Shown piece after piece: positions 17,202 through 27,033 of a stretch of 64,000 bases of DNA. The translations under genes were made by a program, and so were the position numbers. The notes under the pieces were generated by a model, which ran no database searches, was not told where the DNA came from, and saw only the letters and a list, made by a program, of their open reading frames with translations. Position 1 is the first letter of the stretch. Each line of letters opens with the position of its first letter. The stretch spans positions 2,108,001-2,172,000 of the forward strand of contig NZ_CP168034.1 of assembly GCF_041530365.1 (NCBI RefSeq), written 5' to 3'. Origin of the DNA: Capnocytophaga sp. ARDL2. Lineage in GTDB: Bacteria; Bacteroidota; Bacteroidia; Flavobacteriales; Flavobacteriaceae.

Positions 17202-18485
17202 TTAAAATATTTCAGATGAGCTTTTCATTCCTTCTACTTGCTTTCCCTTTGCATTGGTATATCCTTGAATTACCTTTTGCAAACGAGGATAGGTGATTTC
17301 TTGGCAAATATTATTTTCATTATTGGTACATACTATAAATTTTCGATTGCCATTGTCTTGGCTATTGGCTTTCAGCACAGCGTGTCCTGTGGTTCCTGAA
17401 CCTGCAAAAAAATCCAAAATGCGTATCTCTTTATCCTTAAAAAGTTGGATACAGAACCTTACCAATTCGGTTGGTTTAGGAAATTTAAACGTATGTTGGG
17501 GTAATATTTGTTTTAATTCCTGACTACCTTCTGTATTCAAAAATTCAATAAGTCCTCGAAAAGGAAGCTTTCGCTTATAGGGTTCGTTTTTATTATTGAC
17601 AAATTGGTATTGTTTTATATACACTTTCCACTGTTGTTGTCTCTTTTTAAAAACAATAAAATCATTTTCAATACCCCATTTTACCTTGTCTTTACTCCAT
17701 CGCCAAGTGGTAGGTTTACCCAACTCTCCTCCTGCATAAATCATTGAATCATCGGGAGCTCGAATGGGAAAATCAGCAGAAGCATTGTAAGTTCCTTTAT
17801 ATGCCAAATCTCTCAAATAATATTTCCCTCTGTATGAAAAATGATTGTCTTTGAATTTGTATTTTGTATCGTTCTCTACTGCAATGGTTTGTTTTTCAAA
17901 CACTACTTTATGCTTATTTCGTGCATAGCAAAACATATAATCATATTCTATGGCTATCCATTTGCTATCGTGTCCTGCCCCTGTTTTGTTTTTTCTTACA
18001 AATTGAGCTATAAAATTTTCTTCACCAAAAATACTGTTACATAAAAGTTTAAGCGGAGCAACCTCATTGTCATCAATAGAAATAAAAATAACCCCTTTTT
18101 CAGACAATAAGTTCTTGGCTAATCGCAATCTTTTGTCCATAAACGAAAGCCATCTACTATGCTTGTATACGTCATTATTATTCATATACTTATCTGTATA
18201 GGTAAGTTGGCTTTTCTTACCCGTGTTATAAGGAGGATCGATGTAAATAAGGTCTATTTTTTGACGATGTGTTTGATTTAATACACAAAGAGCGTGATAG
18301 TTATCACCTTCTATCAACATATGTGCTTCTTGCGAAATATGGGTAATAATTTCTTTGGAAGTATCCTCTACCAATATGGGCGTTTTACGTAGGCAATCTT
18401 CGATAACAGCTTCGGAGTATTGCTCCCAAACCAAGCCATATTTTGCATCACAATTTAGTTCGTTTATTTTCTTTGACAACGACAT
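17202..18485 (-). CDS. Orphan adenine DNA methyltransferase (type III Mod-like)
   Basis: A beta-class enzyme of 427 residues: DPPYNTG near residues 83-89 and DFFAGSGTTGHAV in the last quarter, with a target-recognition region between. No Res-like gene is adjacent; the nearest, at the window's left edge, has its own mod. Within an ICE such solitary enzymes usually protect the element against host restriction or affect gene expression. It is only 427 residues, against about 540 for the mod at 299-1921, so the recognition and C-terminal parts are short. Confidence 0.88.
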   Translation of the reverse strand: MSLSKKINELNCDAKYGLVWEQYSEAVIEDCLRKTPILVEDTSKEIITHISQEAHMLIEGDNYHALCVLNQTHRQKIDLIYIDPPYNTGKKSQLTYTDKYMNNNDVYKHSRWLSFMDKRLRLAKNLLSEKGVIFISIDDNEVAPLKLLCNSIFGEENFIAQFVRKNKTGAGHDSKWIAIEYDYMFCYARNKHKVVFEKQTIAVENDTKYKFKDNHFSYRGKYYLRDLAYKGTYNASADFPIRAPDDSMIYAGGELGKPTTWRWSKDKVKWGIENDFIVFKKRQQQWKVYIKQYQFVNNKNEPYKRKLPFRGLIEFLNTEGSQELKQILPQHTFKFPKPTELVRFCIQLFKDKEIRILDFFAGSGTTGHAVLKANSQDNGNRKFIVCTNNENNICQEITYPRLQKVIQGYTNAKGKQVEGMKSSSEIF

Positions 18486-18513
18486 ACTATTGTTAAAATT
18501 TATATTTAAAATA

Positions 18514-18543
18514 CCCCTGAAAAATCCAACGTTTTTTCAGGGG
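18514..18543 (-). terminator. Likely terminator at the end of the tra operon
   Basis: CCCCTGAAAAA pairs with TTTTTTCAGGGG across a short loop between traQ and the methyltransferase gene. The following bases are T/A-rich but not a pure T-run. Confidence 0.5.
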
Positions 18544-18565
18544 CACGCTGACTTCTACGAGTTTT

Positions 18566-18997
18566 TTATTTCTCTTTTCTGATATTAGTAAACTCAAAAT
18601 CTACTTTTTGTTCATTTCCGAAAGAATCGCTTATCCATATGGAAAACATTTGGGGAACTTCTGAAAGTGATTTGTAATAAAGCCGAAAAATTTTATCGGG
18701 TAACTCATACGTGTCATTGGGTAGTAAGGGTGCTGCATTTCCGATACGTAAATTTCCATTGCCATCAAACTGAAAGTACCGAATGAAATATTGATTTTCC
18801 ACATAGTTTTCAGGTGTCGTAATTTGACAACGAATTTCCACGATTTGCCCTTGACTTACCAATTTGGGAACAGGCATTACCTTTACCTCAAAAGGAAAAT
18901 TCTGTTGTACATTAAGCTCTTTTTCACAAGAGGTTAGCAATGTAGCTATCATCAAAAACAGACTTGCTAAAACGAATTTATATACTTTTGTTTTCAT
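18566..18997 (-). CDS. traQ: Conjugative transfer lipoprotein TraQ (DUF3872)
   Basis: A 143-residue protein with a lipoprotein signal (LLTSCEK). A single beta-sandwich-like domain follows, containing YFIRYFQFDGNGNLR and FGNEQKVDFEFTN. It matches TraQ of Bacteroidetes conjugative transposons and is the last gene of the traE-Q series. The traP primase gene usually found between traO and traQ is absent. Confidence 0.85.
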   Translation of the reverse strand: MKTKVYKFVLASLFLMIATLLTSCEKELNVQQNFPFEVKVMPVPKLVSQGQIVEIRCQITTPENYVENQYFIRYFQFDGNGNLRIGNAAPLLPNDTYELPDKIFRLYYKSLSEVPQMFSIWISDSFGNEQKVDFEFTNIRKEK

Positions 18998-19031
18998 TGA
19001 TTATTGATTGAAAGATTAAAGAATTAAAAGA

Positions 19032-19604
19032 TTAAAACATATAACGAACTCCCAATCCTACTGAGGGACGCAAACGCTCCAAGGAAGTACCCCATAGGGT
19101 TTGTAACTTACCTTGCATAAGCAACACCCAATGATTGGTCAGATAGGTTTCCACTGAAATTACACCTGCCACACCATAGACCCATTGGCTTTGATTTTGT
19201 AAAATCGCTCCGTCATAAAGCCGTCGTTTATCTCCATTAACCATTTCATAACCCAAAAGTCCATACATTCCTCCATTTACGGCAAGAGTTCGGGTGGATT
19301 CGCCTAAAAGAAAAAAACTATACCCGCCTTCGAAAAGATACGTTTCCGTAGGAATTTTTACCTCTTTATACGTGTAATACCGTGTGCTATATTCCAATGC
19401 TACACGTTTATAGCTTCCATTTTTAGCATTTATCGTTAGCCCCAATCCCGCTGAAAAATCACTCATTGAAAAGTTATTTCCAAAGACACTTACAGGAAAC
19501 GCCACAGCAATTTCCAACCCCTTTTGACCGGGAAACAATCGCTGAGCAAAAAGCGTATTATACCCACTCATTGCCAAGATTATACATAATAAATAACGTA
19601 TCAT
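19032..19604 (-). CDS. traO: Conjugative transfer protein TraO
   Basis: A 190-residue outer-membrane-type protein with a signal peptide ending near LFAQ. An alternating beta pattern follows, with GLEIAVAFPVS, GLGLTINAKNG and a C-terminal GLGVRYMF ending in Phe. This fits TraO of CTnDOT-like systems, a presumed outer-membrane part of the mating channel. The stop of traN lies 4 bases upstream. Confidence 0.87.
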   Translation of the reverse strand: MIRYLLCIILAMSGYNTLFAQRLFPGQKGLEIAVAFPVSVFGNNFSMSDFSAGLGLTINAKNGSYKRVALEYSTRYYTYKEVKIPTETYLFEGGYSFFLLGESTRTLAVNGGMYGLLGYEMVNGDKRRLYDGAILQNQSQWVYGVAGVISVETYLTNHWVLLMQGKLQTLWGTSLERLRPSVGLGVRYMF

Positions 19605-19608
19605 TGAA

Positions 19609-20508
19609 TTAAAATTTTAGGTGAAACTGTTCAATAGGACGTGCTTTGCTAATATCTTCATTGGTAAGTAAAAACGACTGATAACGGCTTCCGTTCTTTT
19701 CAAAGATTTCAATGCGAAGCACTTTGTCATCGGATAAGGTAAACCCTTCCAACATATATATGCAACGAGCATCTTTTTGGGGTTTAACGACTAATAAAGG
19801 CTGATACATACGCAATGGTTCTATGGAAATTTCTTGCACAAGGCTTTGCTTGGTTGTTTTTTTATCAACCATTTTAAAAGAGATAAAATCCACCTCAAAA
19901 GGCATACGACTTCGGTTTTTGAGCTTGATATCCAAGTACAATTTCCCGTTGTGTACATACATTCCTTTCAGTAGCCACGAGATTCCTGCATTTTGCGAAC
20001 CAATATGTTTTATAAACTCTCGTTTTTGGTTGTAAATGGAAGTCATAATCATTTGAGCCACCGCAGGCGATTCCCAACCCGTGTCAGAGAACAATATATC
20101 CGACTTAACGCTATTGCCTTGTGGAATATTTCGGGCAAAATCCAAGGTAAGCAATTTCGGAGAAGGATGATAACACACCTCGAAACTGAAAAAACCACCA
20201 TCTTCGGTAATAACTGAAAGATTGGTCTTTTGTTCAAAATCGGTTACCGCTGCCTTAACCCGAAGTACATTTTCAGCTTCTTTGGCTTTGTCTGCAATCA
20301 GATGCTCACTTCCTAAATCCACATAACGAATTGCTGAAGGAAAAATCAAATGGGTGGTTTTGTCATAAGTAACCTCTAATGGATAAGGCGTTACTTGTGT
20401 ATTTAATGTAGCTGTCGATGATTTATTCGTAGTCGACATTTCACTGCCCGTTTGGGCGTACGATAGGACAGTACAAACTGCCATTAGAAAAAACATTGGT
20501 GTTTTCAT
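19609..20508 (-). CDS. traN: Conjugative transfer protein TraN (DUF4138, VirB9-like role)
   Basis: A 299-residue protein with a signal peptide (ending near SYAQ). TTHLIFPSAIRYVDLGS is the hallmark opening of TraN, and a C-terminal beta domain follows. It is thought to pair with TraM in the outer-membrane core of the type IV secretion channel. It sits between traM and traO as in CTnDOT. Confidence 0.9.
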   Translation of the reverse strand: MKTPMFFLMAVCTVLSYAQTGSEMSTTNKSSTATLNTQVTPYPLEVTYDKTTHLIFPSAIRYVDLGSEHLIADKAKEAENVLRVKAAVTDFEQKTNLSVITEDGGFFSFEVCYHPSPKLLTLDFARNIPQGNSVKSDILFSDTGWESPAVAQMIMTSIYNQKREFIKHIGSQNAGISWLLKGMYVHNGKLYLDIKLKNRSRMPFEVDFISFKMVDKKTTKQSLVQEISIEPLRMYQPLLVVKPQKDARCIYMLEGFTLSDDKVLRIEIFEKNGSRYQSFLLTNEDISKARPIEQFHLKF

Positions 20509-20588
20509 TGTGTTTAATGTATTAAATTGATATTTATTTTTTTCATTCTATTTTTCTAAACTTCCTATTTTCCTTTTATGTTAGAATC

Positions 20589-21941
20589 TTATTTTTTAGC
20601 CACTAACAACACCTGATATCCTGCTTTGACTTTTATAGCGGGTCGGATGATTTTTTTGGATAGGTAAGAACTTGTTCCTTGTACAACACTTTTGGTCATA
20701 TCCGAAATAATTTGGTCTTTGGCAGAAGAATTAAACGTAAAGCTAGTACCTGAGTTGCCTCCCATTGAGGCGGCTATTTCCCGAAAGGCATTGGCATCGG
20801 GAGTGTAAGGTAAATATAAACCTTGCTGTCCGTCCAAATCGTAGGCAGTGAGAGCTATGGGAATAACTTTACCTTTATATTCCAATGAATGAATATCCAA
20901 AAGAAGCCTATCGCCACTGACTTTTGCGGTGGCAGTGAGTAGTTCCCCTTGGGGAATAAGCATTTGGGCTACGCGAATGGGTTCCAACAGTCGTAAAGGT
21001 ACACGAGTATTTTCTCGGATGGATTGTTGCCAATGTACACAGGCTCGTATGCTGTTTTTAAGGGGAGTTGCTGTTTGTTTAAAACTTTCTGCTCCGACAA
21101 AGTTGCGTTGATTTTGCGTAAGCCAATGCTGTGTCAAAACGCTATCATTTTCCTTTCGGGGTAAACGACTTACTACTTTATTTTCGGTGGTATATACAGG
21201 AAGTACCGAGGCTTTTTCGGTAGTAGGCACGGAATTAGTAACCTTTGTATTCTCTGAAAGTCCATCAGAAGGTAAAGTAGAAGTACCATTGGTATTTTGA
21301 GGTAAATATTTTGATGCCATCTGATAGGATTTTTCCATCAGTGCCATTTGAGTATCAAGAGGGTCTTGATTTTCTTTTTCAGAAAGTTGAGCTTTGAGCA
21401 TCTCGATTTCTTCTTCCAAGCGTTGCTTTTTTTCCATAGCCGAATTGTCTTGATAAAAATTGCCCAACGTGTGATGAATATCCCGATAGGTGTGTGCCGA
21501 ATGGGCTATGGCATTGGGCGTGGAAGATTCTTTTTTTCTTTGAGGAGCCTGTGAATGTGTTGTTTGAGAAATCTCATCTTGTGACCAATAATCGGACAGC
21601 ACCCCCAAAGCAGCTTCCTGCTGAGATTGTTTTTGGTCGAGCAAGGCTTGTTCGTAGGCAATTTCCTTGTCAGAGGGCAATACGTTTTCTTTAGCTTCTG
21701 GCACTAATTCATCTATACCCTTTGGATCGTTTTCGGAAGAAGTACCCCCTCCAAAAAGCAGGTACATACACCCCAAAAATACCAATCCCATTAGGGTAAA
21801 AACAAGCCATTTTTTGTATTGCTGTTTTCGAGCAAGGGCTTTTTCTTGGCTCTGTTGCTCGTATTGTTTTTCCTCCTCTTCGGTGAGAAGGACACTTATC
21901 TTTTGCTTAGCCGATGGCTGTGTATTGTTATGATTTTCCAT
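20589..21941 (-). CDS. traM: Conjugative transfer protein TraM (VirB10-like role)
   Basis: A 450-residue protein with a cytoplasmic N-terminus and one membrane helix (KWLVFTLMGLVFLGCMYLLF, about residues 43-63). A Gln/Glu-rich coiled-coil linker follows, then a C-terminal domain with SIRACVHWQQSIRENTRVPLRL split across that region and IPIALTAYDLDGQQGLYLP. It bridges inner and outer membranes in the mating apparatus. Confidence 0.9.
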   Translation of the reverse strand: MENHNNTQPSAKQKISVLLTEEEEKQYEQQSQEKALARKQQYKKWLVFTLMGLVFLGCMYLLFGGGTSSENDPKGIDELVPEAKENVLPSDKEIAYEQALLDQKQSQQEAALGVLSDYWSQDEISQTTHSQAPQRKKESSTPNAIAHSAHTYRDIHHTLGNFYQDNSAMEKKQRLEEEIEMLKAQLSEKENQDPLDTQMALMEKSYQMASKYLPQNTNGTSTLPSDGLSENTKVTNSVPTTEKASVLPVYTTENKVVSRLPRKENDSVLTQHWLTQNQRNFVGAESFKQTATPLKNSIRACVHWQQSIRENTRVPLRLLEPIRVAQMLIPQGELLTATAKVSGDRLLLDIHSLEYKGKVIPIALTAYDLDGQQGLYLPYTPDANAFREIAASMGGNSGTSFTFNSSAKDQIISDMTKSVVQGTSSYLSKKIIRPAIKVKAGYQVLLVAKK

Positions 21942-21984
21942 ATCTTTATGTTTTTGTTCCTTGTTCTTTGTTCCTTGTTCTCTG

Positions 21985-22140
21985 TTATTTGAATTTTATC
22001 AGTACGATAAAGGTCAGTAACACGTAAATTATAAAACCGATGATGATATAGTTTCTTCGTGTTTTTAGGGGGAGTTGTTGGCAGTACTGCTCAATACGAT
22101 CATTGAGTTTATTTCGGTATTTTAAAAGGTATTGTATCAT
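21985..22140 (-). CDS. traL: Conjugative transfer protein TraL (DUF3989), 51 aa
   Basis: A small gene with ATG at 22138-22140 and stop at 21985-21987. The product has a basic N-terminus (LKYRNKLNDRIEQYCQQLP) and one membrane helix (YIIIGFIIYVLLTFIVLI). It overlaps the traK stop by 4 bases. Size, topology and position between traK and traM identify TraL. Confidence 0.85.
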   Translation of the reverse strand: MIQYLLKYRNKLNDRIEQYCQQLPLKTRRNYIIIGFIIYVLLTFIVLIKFK

Positions 22141-22760
22141 CGTTCTACGGTTCTAAGGTCTTTGTTTTCAATAACGGTAAATTGCTCCATAATAAACCCT
22201 TGCGGATTGTTATCTGAACGTACGGAGTTCACTAATCGACAAGCCGTTATAAGGCTTCGCTCGGTGATATTACTCTGACGGGTGATAAATTGCTTAGCAA
22301 AGGTTTGTACCTGATATGGATAATGTTCAAAATCACAGTGAATACTATCGATAACCACACGCTGTTGAATATTCCCTGAAATCATCCGATGATAAAATCC
22401 TTTTTCGTTTAAATCCTTATAGTAGTCAAAAGCCGATTTGTCTGCTAGAAAAAACGCTCTCTTGGTATTGTCCTCAATGGCTTTTTTATCAGGGGCTACA
22501 TTGAAAAACAGTTCGTGAAATCGGCGGATGTGCTCACGAGCTTCCACAGGGCGGTTGATTTTCGTATCTTGTGAAAGAGCCAACATCAGAGATTTACCAT
22601 TGTCTAACACATAAATTTTCTCGCGTTGTTGTTGAGCAAAATGATAGGCATATCCCACCGAAAACAAACTTATTAACAGACAAAAACTAGCAAAGACAAG
22701 AGTGTACATCCGAATTTGCTTAAATCCGTTTTCGATATTTCTAAAAATTTTAAATTCCAT
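22137..22760 (-). CDS. traK: Conjugative transfer protein TraK (VirB8-like)
   Basis: A 207-residue protein. A short cytoplasmic start and one membrane helix (YTLVFASFCLLISLFSVGYAY, about 19-39) precede a periplasmic NTF2-like domain with RRFHELFFNVAP. TraK nucleates the inner-membrane complex. It overlaps traL by 4 bases. Confidence 0.92.
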   Translation of the reverse strand: MEFKIFRNIENGFKQIRMYTLVFASFCLLISLFSVGYAYHFAQQQREKIYVLDNGKSLMLALSQDTKINRPVEAREHIRRFHELFFNVAPDKKAIEDNTKRAFFLADKSAFDYYKDLNEKGFYHRMISGNIQQRVVIDSIHCDFEHYPYQVQTFAKQFITRQSNITERSLITACRLVNSVRSDNNPQGFIMEQFTVIENKDLRTVER

Positions 22761-22840
22761 TTTTCTGTTTTTTTTTGATGTTATTTCTTTAAGCGGTTGA
22801 TTGATGGAAATAAACCTATATCAATCAACCACCTATCAGA

Positions 22841-23830
22841 TTATTTTTTCAACAATTGTCCCGAAATATTTCCCGTAGCGGCACCTGCTCCGGCTCCTAC
22901 AACATTCCCCGTTTTGGTAGCCGTTTGATTGATATTTCTGCCGAAATTGCCCATACCTCCGGCTTGTATAATCCAACCGGAAACCGTTGGAATGGTAAAA
23001 TATCCGATGATGCCGATAATCATAAAGATGATATACACCGTATTGGAAGTATCGGGAATAAAATGAGGGTCAGATAGTTGTTCGATGTCTTTTTCGATAA
23101 TAAGCGATTGAATACGAGCCAAAATGGCACTGAACAAATCCGATACGGGAAGCCACAGATATACGCTTACATAACGGGTAATCCATTGGGTCATTGTCGA
23201 TTGAAAGCCATCCCAAACCGAAATGGCAAATGCCAAAGGTCCTAAAATAGAAAGTACAATCAGAAAGAAAGTACGAATGGTATCAATCACCAATGCTGCT
23301 GCTTGAAAAAGCATTTCCAAAAGCTCTCGAAACCACGCCCGTATGCTTTGTTTAAGGTCATACATTCCTCGCTCAATGTACATTCCTGCCATTACCGCCA
23401 TATCCGAAGGACTCCAACCCAATTCTTCCAATTTTTTGTCAAAGGCTTCATCGGAAACCAAATAAGCCGTCTCGGGATTTCTCAGTTGTGCCTCTCGTTC
23501 CAAGCGGTCTTTTTGTTGTTGGAGTTTGTGTAAATCCAAGGTTTGAGATTCTAAAATATGGTGCGTTCCTGTAACCACAGGGCTTAGTACGGCATTCATC
23601 GTTCCTAAAACTAACGTGGGAAAAAACAGCACACAACCACCAATGGCAAAAGGTCTAAGTAGTGGATATACATCCACCGCTTCGGCTCTTGCCAAGGCTT
23701 GCCATACCCGCATCGCCACGTAAAACAACGCTCCCAACCCCGCAATGCCTTTGGCAATCCCTGTCATCTGTGCCGTAAGAGGCATCATATCATCGTATAA
23801 ACTCCTGAGGATTTCGTGTAAATTTTCCAT
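22841..23830 (-). CDS. traJ: Conjugative transfer protein TraJ (VirB6-like)
   Basis: A polytopic membrane protein of about 329 residues: helices near 30-50 and 65-90, a charged loop (HKLQQQKDRLEREAQ), then several helices including FFLIVLSILGPLAFAISVW, and a Gly/Ala-rich tail. I start it at the ATG at 23830 (MENLHEIL). The frame also allows a TTG at 23845, which would overlap traI. Confidence 0.91.
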   Translation of the reverse strand: MENLHEILRSLYDDMMPLTAQMTGIAKGIAGLGALFYVAMRVWQALARAEAVDVYPLLRPFAIGGCVLFFPTLVLGTMNAVLSPVVTGTHHILESQTLDLHKLQQQKDRLEREAQLRNPETAYLVSDEAFDKKLEELGWSPSDMAVMAGMYIERGMYDLKQSIRAWFRELLEMLFQAAALVIDTIRTFFLIVLSILGPLAFAISVWDGFQSTMTQWITRYVSVYLWLPVSDLFSAILARIQSLIIEKDIEQLSDPHFIPDTSNTVYIIFMIIGIIGYFTIPTVSGWIIQAGGMGNFGRNINQTATKTGNVVGAGAGAATGNISGQLLKK

Positions 23831-23838
23831 CTCTTCAA

Positions 23839-24465
23839 TTACCAATATTTCATTTCATTGCCATAAAGGGAAAGCACCCGTTGTGTATCGTTTTTCTTCT
23901 TGGCTCTGAGATAACTTACCGAAATGTTTTTTTGAGTGTAATACCGCACTAACAGATAATATTCCTTGACTTCTTTATGTACCCTATCGATGATATCCAA
24001 ACGCTCTTTATCGTTCATCGATAAAGAAGAAGCATTGACAATCTGCTTTAAATCTTTCAGTAAATTAGAACTCTCTGCCAAAAGTTTAGAATACCCAAAG
24101 GCTATGGCATTGAGTTCTTCAGCCGAAAAATTGGCATCTTGGGTCATCTTTTTGAAATTGGTAACGTACATTTGAGAAATATCTCCCACCATCAGTACCG
24201 TTTCTTGTACCTTTCGGGCATCTTTTACCAAATTATTGACACTTTTAAGAGCATCGTAATATTTTTTTCCTTGATTATACACCTTTTCTACCTCTTTAAA
24301 ATTGTTGAGCATATTTCGGGCGGTAGAAGAAGTTTGTACAATCTGTTGGGTGGTATTGACAATACTTTGAGCTAAATTCGTGGGGTCTGTAACCACCCAT
24401 TGTGCTTTTACACTGCTGAACATTAGCAGTAAAAACATTCCTGTTACAATGTGTCTTGCTTTCAT
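23839..24465 (-). CDS. traI: Conjugative transfer protein TraI (DUF4141, VirB5-like)
   Basis: A 208-residue secreted protein with a signal peptide ending near SVKAQ. A long helical body follows, with SIVNTTQQIVQTSSTARNML and YNQGKKYYDALKSVN. VirB5-like proteins are minor pilus or channel components. It lies between traG and traJ as in CTnDOT. No traH-like gene is seen. Confidence 0.89.
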   Translation of the reverse strand: MKARHIVTGMFLLLMFSSVKAQWVVTDPTNLAQSIVNTTQQIVQTSSTARNMLNNFKEVEKVYNQGKKYYDALKSVNNLVKDARKVQETVLMVGDISQMYVTNFKKMTQDANFSAEELNAIAFGYSKLLAESSNLLKDLKQIVNASSLSMNDKERLDIIDRVHKEVKEYYLLVRYYTQKNISVSYLRAKKKNDTQRVLSLYGNEMKYW

Positions 24466-24525
24466 CTTTTTCTTTTTTTGTTAAACATTTTGTCTATTTT
24501 TCTGTCTATTGCCTATTGCCTGTGT

Positions 24526-27012
24526 TTATTGTCTACTCATCTGTTCAATGGCTTTTTCTAAATTGCCGTCGAACTGTCCGGTGAGTTGCATCAGTTGGTG
24601 TTTTTCGCTCTCTTCGGTAGTGTACGCAAAATATTCCTGACGGCTTACCTCAGTGGCGTACACAGCCGAATGTGTCCCTCCCAAACCAATCCACACTTCT
24701 TTGTATTTGCGTTTCGGGTCGTTATTTAAGTTGATAGAAAGAATTTGTGCTTTTTCCTTTTCTGTAAGCCCTAACATCGTTTGAATTGCATCGAACTTAT
24801 TCATATACTTGCGTTGGTCGAGCAAAATTTTGCAATCCGAATTGTTGATAATACTTTCTTTGACAATGGGTGAATGGATAATATCGTCCACCTCTTGGGT
24901 GACAATTACCGCCTCACCGAAGAATTTACGCACCGTTTTAAACAGGTATTTGATGTATTCCGCCATACCTTCCTTAGCAATGGCTTTCCACGCTTCCTCT
25001 ATCAGAATCATCTTACGAATCCCTTTAAGCCTTCGCATCTTATTGATAAATACTTCCATAATGATAATGGTTACCACAGGAAATAATATCGGATGGTCTT
25101 TGATAGCATCTATTTCAAAAACGATAAATCGCTTGGAGAGCAAATCCATTTCTTTGTCGGAATTGAGCAAATAATCATATTCTCCACCTTGGTAATATGG
25201 CTCTAATACATTTAAGAAATTAGCTAAATCAAAATCCTTTTCGCGTACTTTTTTCTCCTTTAAAAGTGCTGCATACTCGCCTTTGACAAATTCATAAAAG
25301 CCATTGAAAGCAGGTTTTTGATGCTGATTTTCTTTAACCTGTTGAATGTACAGGTTCACTGCATTGGAAAGGGCTACCTCTTCCGAACGGGTGGGTGGCT
25401 CATCATCGCGTTTCCAAAGGGTTAGGATAAGCGTTTTGATACTCTCCCGTTTTTCAATATCAAACACCCCATCGTCCGTGTAAAACGGATTAAAGGCTAT
25501 GGGATTATCTTCCGTATAGGTGAAATAAATCCCATCTTTTCCTTTGGTTTTCTGATGTATCAGTTCACACAATCCTTGATAGGAATTTCCCGTATCCACT
25601 AAAACAATGTGTGTCCCTTGCTCGTAGTATTGTCGAACCAAATGATTGGTAAAAAAAGATTTACCACTGCCCGAAGGTCCTAATACGAATTTATTTCGGT
25701 TGGTGATAATTCCTTTTTTCATCGGCAAATCCGAAATATCCAAATGAATAGGATTACCCGTAAGCCTATCTGCCATTTTGATACCGAAGGGACTTGGCGA
25801 GTTTTGATAATTCGTCTCTTGGGTGAAGAAACACAAGGCAGGTTCAATGAACGTGTAAAACGTTTCTTCGCTCGGAAAATCAACTCCGTTACCTGCAATG
25901 CCCGCCCAATAAAGTGTAGCCGTATCAATGGTATTATGTCGGGGTTTGCATTCCATCGAAGCCAAGGCACTACCCACATCGTTTTTGAGCGTCCTAAGTT
26001 CCTGAGGGTTATCCGACCACGCCATTACATTAAAATGAGCTCTCACAGATGCCAAGCCTTGCGAATGAGCTACATTGAGGTATTCTTCTATCCACTGCTT
26101 ATTGATTTGATTGGCTCTACTGTACCTCGAAAGCGAGTGCATATTACGAGCTGATTTTTCAAACTTTTGTAGGTTTTCCTGTGAATTGTCTAAAAACAAA
26201 TATTGATTGTAAATATGATTGCAACTTAGCAGTAGTCCAACAGGTGAGGCAAACGATAGCAAACAATCACTCTTATCCGTGGATAAACGTTCATAACGGC
26301 TCTCAGGGGTAACGCTTGTTGGTAAATCCTCCGTATCGGAAAGCGTATGCAAACACAACTTCTGATTGCCAATACGCATCTGTTCTGCCGAAAGACAAAT
26401 ATCCTGCAAGGATACATTATCATCGGTGGAAAGACTTAAATACTGCTCAAAGAGTCCTTTTTTATCTTTTGTACCAATGTAATCTGTTTCGGTGAGTTGT
26501 GTAATGTGCAAAAATCCCGAATCGTTTAAAATACGTTCCATCTGCCTAACAGCCTCCAAAAATTGAGAGATGTACTCTTTGTTTCTGATTTCTTTGGGTA
26601 GAAAATTGCCTTTACAAAGCGATGAAAAATTACTCTGTGACTGCATTCTGTTTTTGGTGGTTTTGGTCAAAAACAAGTAACATCGGTGATGCAAAAACGG
26701 TCGTTCATTGAAATGTTTTTCATACGAACGAGATAGAAAAGTAGTGTTTTCCGATTGTAAATTAGGAGTGTAGTTCTCTTTGAGAAACCAATCTTGTTTA
26801 TGAATCACCGTGTATTCGGGAAGTACTTTTATAGCCTTATACCAAAGTGAATGCAACAGCTGATAATCTTCTCCTGAAAGGGTAAAAAGCTCGGGCAATT
26901 GCACGGAAAAACCAATAGTAATGTCGGCTTCTTTGCTCAGCAAACAGTCGTTTTCAATGGCAAGAATCGGGAATTTACTTTCCAAAGCACTGATTTTAGA
27001 GGTGTTTTTCAT
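24526..27012 (-). CDS. traG: Conjugation ATPase TraG (VirB4 family)
   Basis: An 828-residue ATPase with Walker A GPSGSGKS at residues 445-452 and a Walker B-like strand KMILIEEAWKAIA near 660. The N-terminal TraC/VirB4 domain occupies the first 400 residues. It powers assembly and substrate passage through the mating channel at the inner membrane. It is full length for the family and follows traF by about 20 bases. Confidence 0.95.
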   Translation of the reverse strand: MKNTSKISALESKFPILAIENDCLLSKEADITIGFSVQLPELFTLSGEDYQLLHSLWYKAIKVLPEYTVIHKQDWFLKENYTPNLQSENTTFLSRSYEKHFNERPFLHHRCYLFLTKTTKNRMQSQSNFSSLCKGNFLPKEIRNKEYISQFLEAVRQMERILNDSGFLHITQLTETDYIGTKDKKGLFEQYLSLSTDDNVSLQDICLSAEQMRIGNQKLCLHTLSDTEDLPTSVTPESRYERLSTDKSDCLLSFASPVGLLLSCNHIYNQYLFLDNSQENLQKFEKSARNMHSLSRYSRANQINKQWIEEYLNVAHSQGLASVRAHFNVMAWSDNPQELRTLKNDVGSALASMECKPRHNTIDTATLYWAGIAGNGVDFPSEETFYTFIEPALCFFTQETNYQNSPSPFGIKMADRLTGNPIHLDISDLPMKKGIITNRNKFVLGPSGSGKSFFTNHLVRQYYEQGTHIVLVDTGNSYQGLCELIHQKTKGKDGIYFTYTEDNPIAFNPFYTDDGVFDIEKRESIKTLILTLWKRDDEPPTRSEEVALSNAVNLYIQQVKENQHQKPAFNGFYEFVKGEYAALLKEKKVREKDFDLANFLNVLEPYYQGGEYDYLLNSDKEMDLLSKRFIVFEIDAIKDHPILFPVVTIIIMEVFINKMRRLKGIRKMILIEEAWKAIAKEGMAEYIKYLFKTVRKFFGEAVIVTQEVDDIIHSPIVKESIINNSDCKILLDQRKYMNKFDAIQTMLGLTEKEKAQILSINLNNDPKRKYKEVWIGLGGTHSAVYATEVSRQEYFAYTTEESEKHQLMQLTGQFDGNLEKAIEQMSRQ

Positions 27013-27033
27013 CTTTTTGTTTTTTGTGTTTTT

